Below, in pieces: positions 5,540 through 5,622 of a DNA stretch of 5,622 bases. The stretch's first letter is position 1. Every line of letters begins with the position of its first letter. The notes under the pieces were generated by a model, which worked only from the letters and a program-made list of their open reading frames with translations, was not told the DNA's origin and made no database searches. This DNA is from Acidobacteriota bacterium. Lineage in GTDB: Bacteria; Acidobacteriota; Terriglobia; Bryobacterales; JACQDG01. The position numbers and the translations under genes are program-made. The stretch lies in NCBI GenBank assembly GCA_016201185.1, contig JACQDG010000059.1:1-5622 (forward strand). Direction: 5' to 3'.

Positions 5540-5622
5540 TCAGTGGCGGAAGTGGCGGATGCCGGTGAAGACCATGGCCAACCCCAGGCGGTTGGCCGCG
5601 GCGATCACTTCCGTATCGCGCA
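5540..5622 (-). CDS. purH: PurH (AICAR formyltransferase/IMP cyclohydrolase), C-terminal end
   Basis: The last 26 codons and stop of a minus-strand gene cut by the right window edge. The residues RDTEVIAAANRLGLAM followed by VFTGIRHFRH match the very conserved PurH C terminus, which ends in RHFRH in many bacteria. PurH performs the last two steps of IMP synthesis; this end belongs to the AICAR transformylase domain. It converges with the HIT gene, with six bases between the two stop codons. The identity is strong despite the short piece. Confidence 0.88.
   Translation of the reverse strand, partial: RDTEVIAAANRLGLAMVFTGIRHFRH
5576..5597. repeat. Perfect 8-base inverted repeat in the purH tail
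   Basis: GGCCAACC (5576-5583) and GGTTGGCC (5590-5597) flank a six-base loop. It lies inside purH coding sequence, 43 bases after the HIT stop. No T run follows on either strand, so it is not a typical terminator, though in RNA it could stall transcription or protect the 3' end of the rpsA-operon mRNA. Confidence 0.4.

Noticed and set aside
1..5622. CRISPR array, insertion sequence, tRNA, rRNA or attachment site
   Set aside because: No regularly spaced direct repeats, transposase motifs, terminal inverted repeats or tRNA-like cloverleaf were seen on either strand.

Overview
The window is GC-rich and gene-dense. It holds six complete protein genes, one further complete gene whose start is uncertain, and two genes cut by the window edges. 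A Gram-negative outer membrane is indicated by a small secreted beta-barrel protein ending in Phe. The combination of that barrel type, a six-domain ribosomal protein S1 followed by an IHF/HU gene, a HIT protein of the Ap4A-phosphorylase type and a nearby purH fits Acidobacteriota best. That assignment is inferred from gene content and remembered protein similarity, not from a search; another GC-rich Gram-negative phylum is possible.

Layout. Positions 1-199 (+) are the end of a VOC/glyoxalase-fold gene. 232-828 (+) is an outer-membrane beta-barrel protein starting with GTG. Converging on it are three minus-strand genes. In transcription order they are a GT2 glycosyltransferase of the dolichyl/polyprenyl-phosphate sugar synthase type (2534-1746, TTG start), an RsbW/SpoIIAB-like histidine-kinase-fold ATPase (1633-1190) and a STAS-domain anti-sigma antagonist (1189-845). 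The last two abut exactly (TAA followed by GTG) and form a partner-switching pair, but no sigma factor gene is present in the window.

The 315-base gap between the glycosyltransferase start and the S1 start (2535-2849) is a divergent control region. It has a good sigma-70-type promoter facing right (TTGACA, 18 bases, TATAGT), an extended -10 facing left, and about 215 bases of S1 mRNA leader rich in inverted repeats. Two of these repeats are mutually exclusive.

From 2850 to 5533 (+) lies a tight operon: rpsA (ribosomal protein S1), an IHF/HU-family DNA-bending protein and a HIT-family nucleotide hydrolase/phosphorylase, with gaps of 8 and 6 bases. The rpsA-IHF order matches the well-known proteobacterial arrangement. 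The last 83 bases are the C-terminal end of purH on the minus strand, tail to tail with the HIT gene.

Most of the window is ordinary housekeeping sequence. The items most worth a second look are the structured rpsA leader and the sigma-less RsbW/STAS switch next to a glycosyltransferase. I do not see evidence of a wholly new system.
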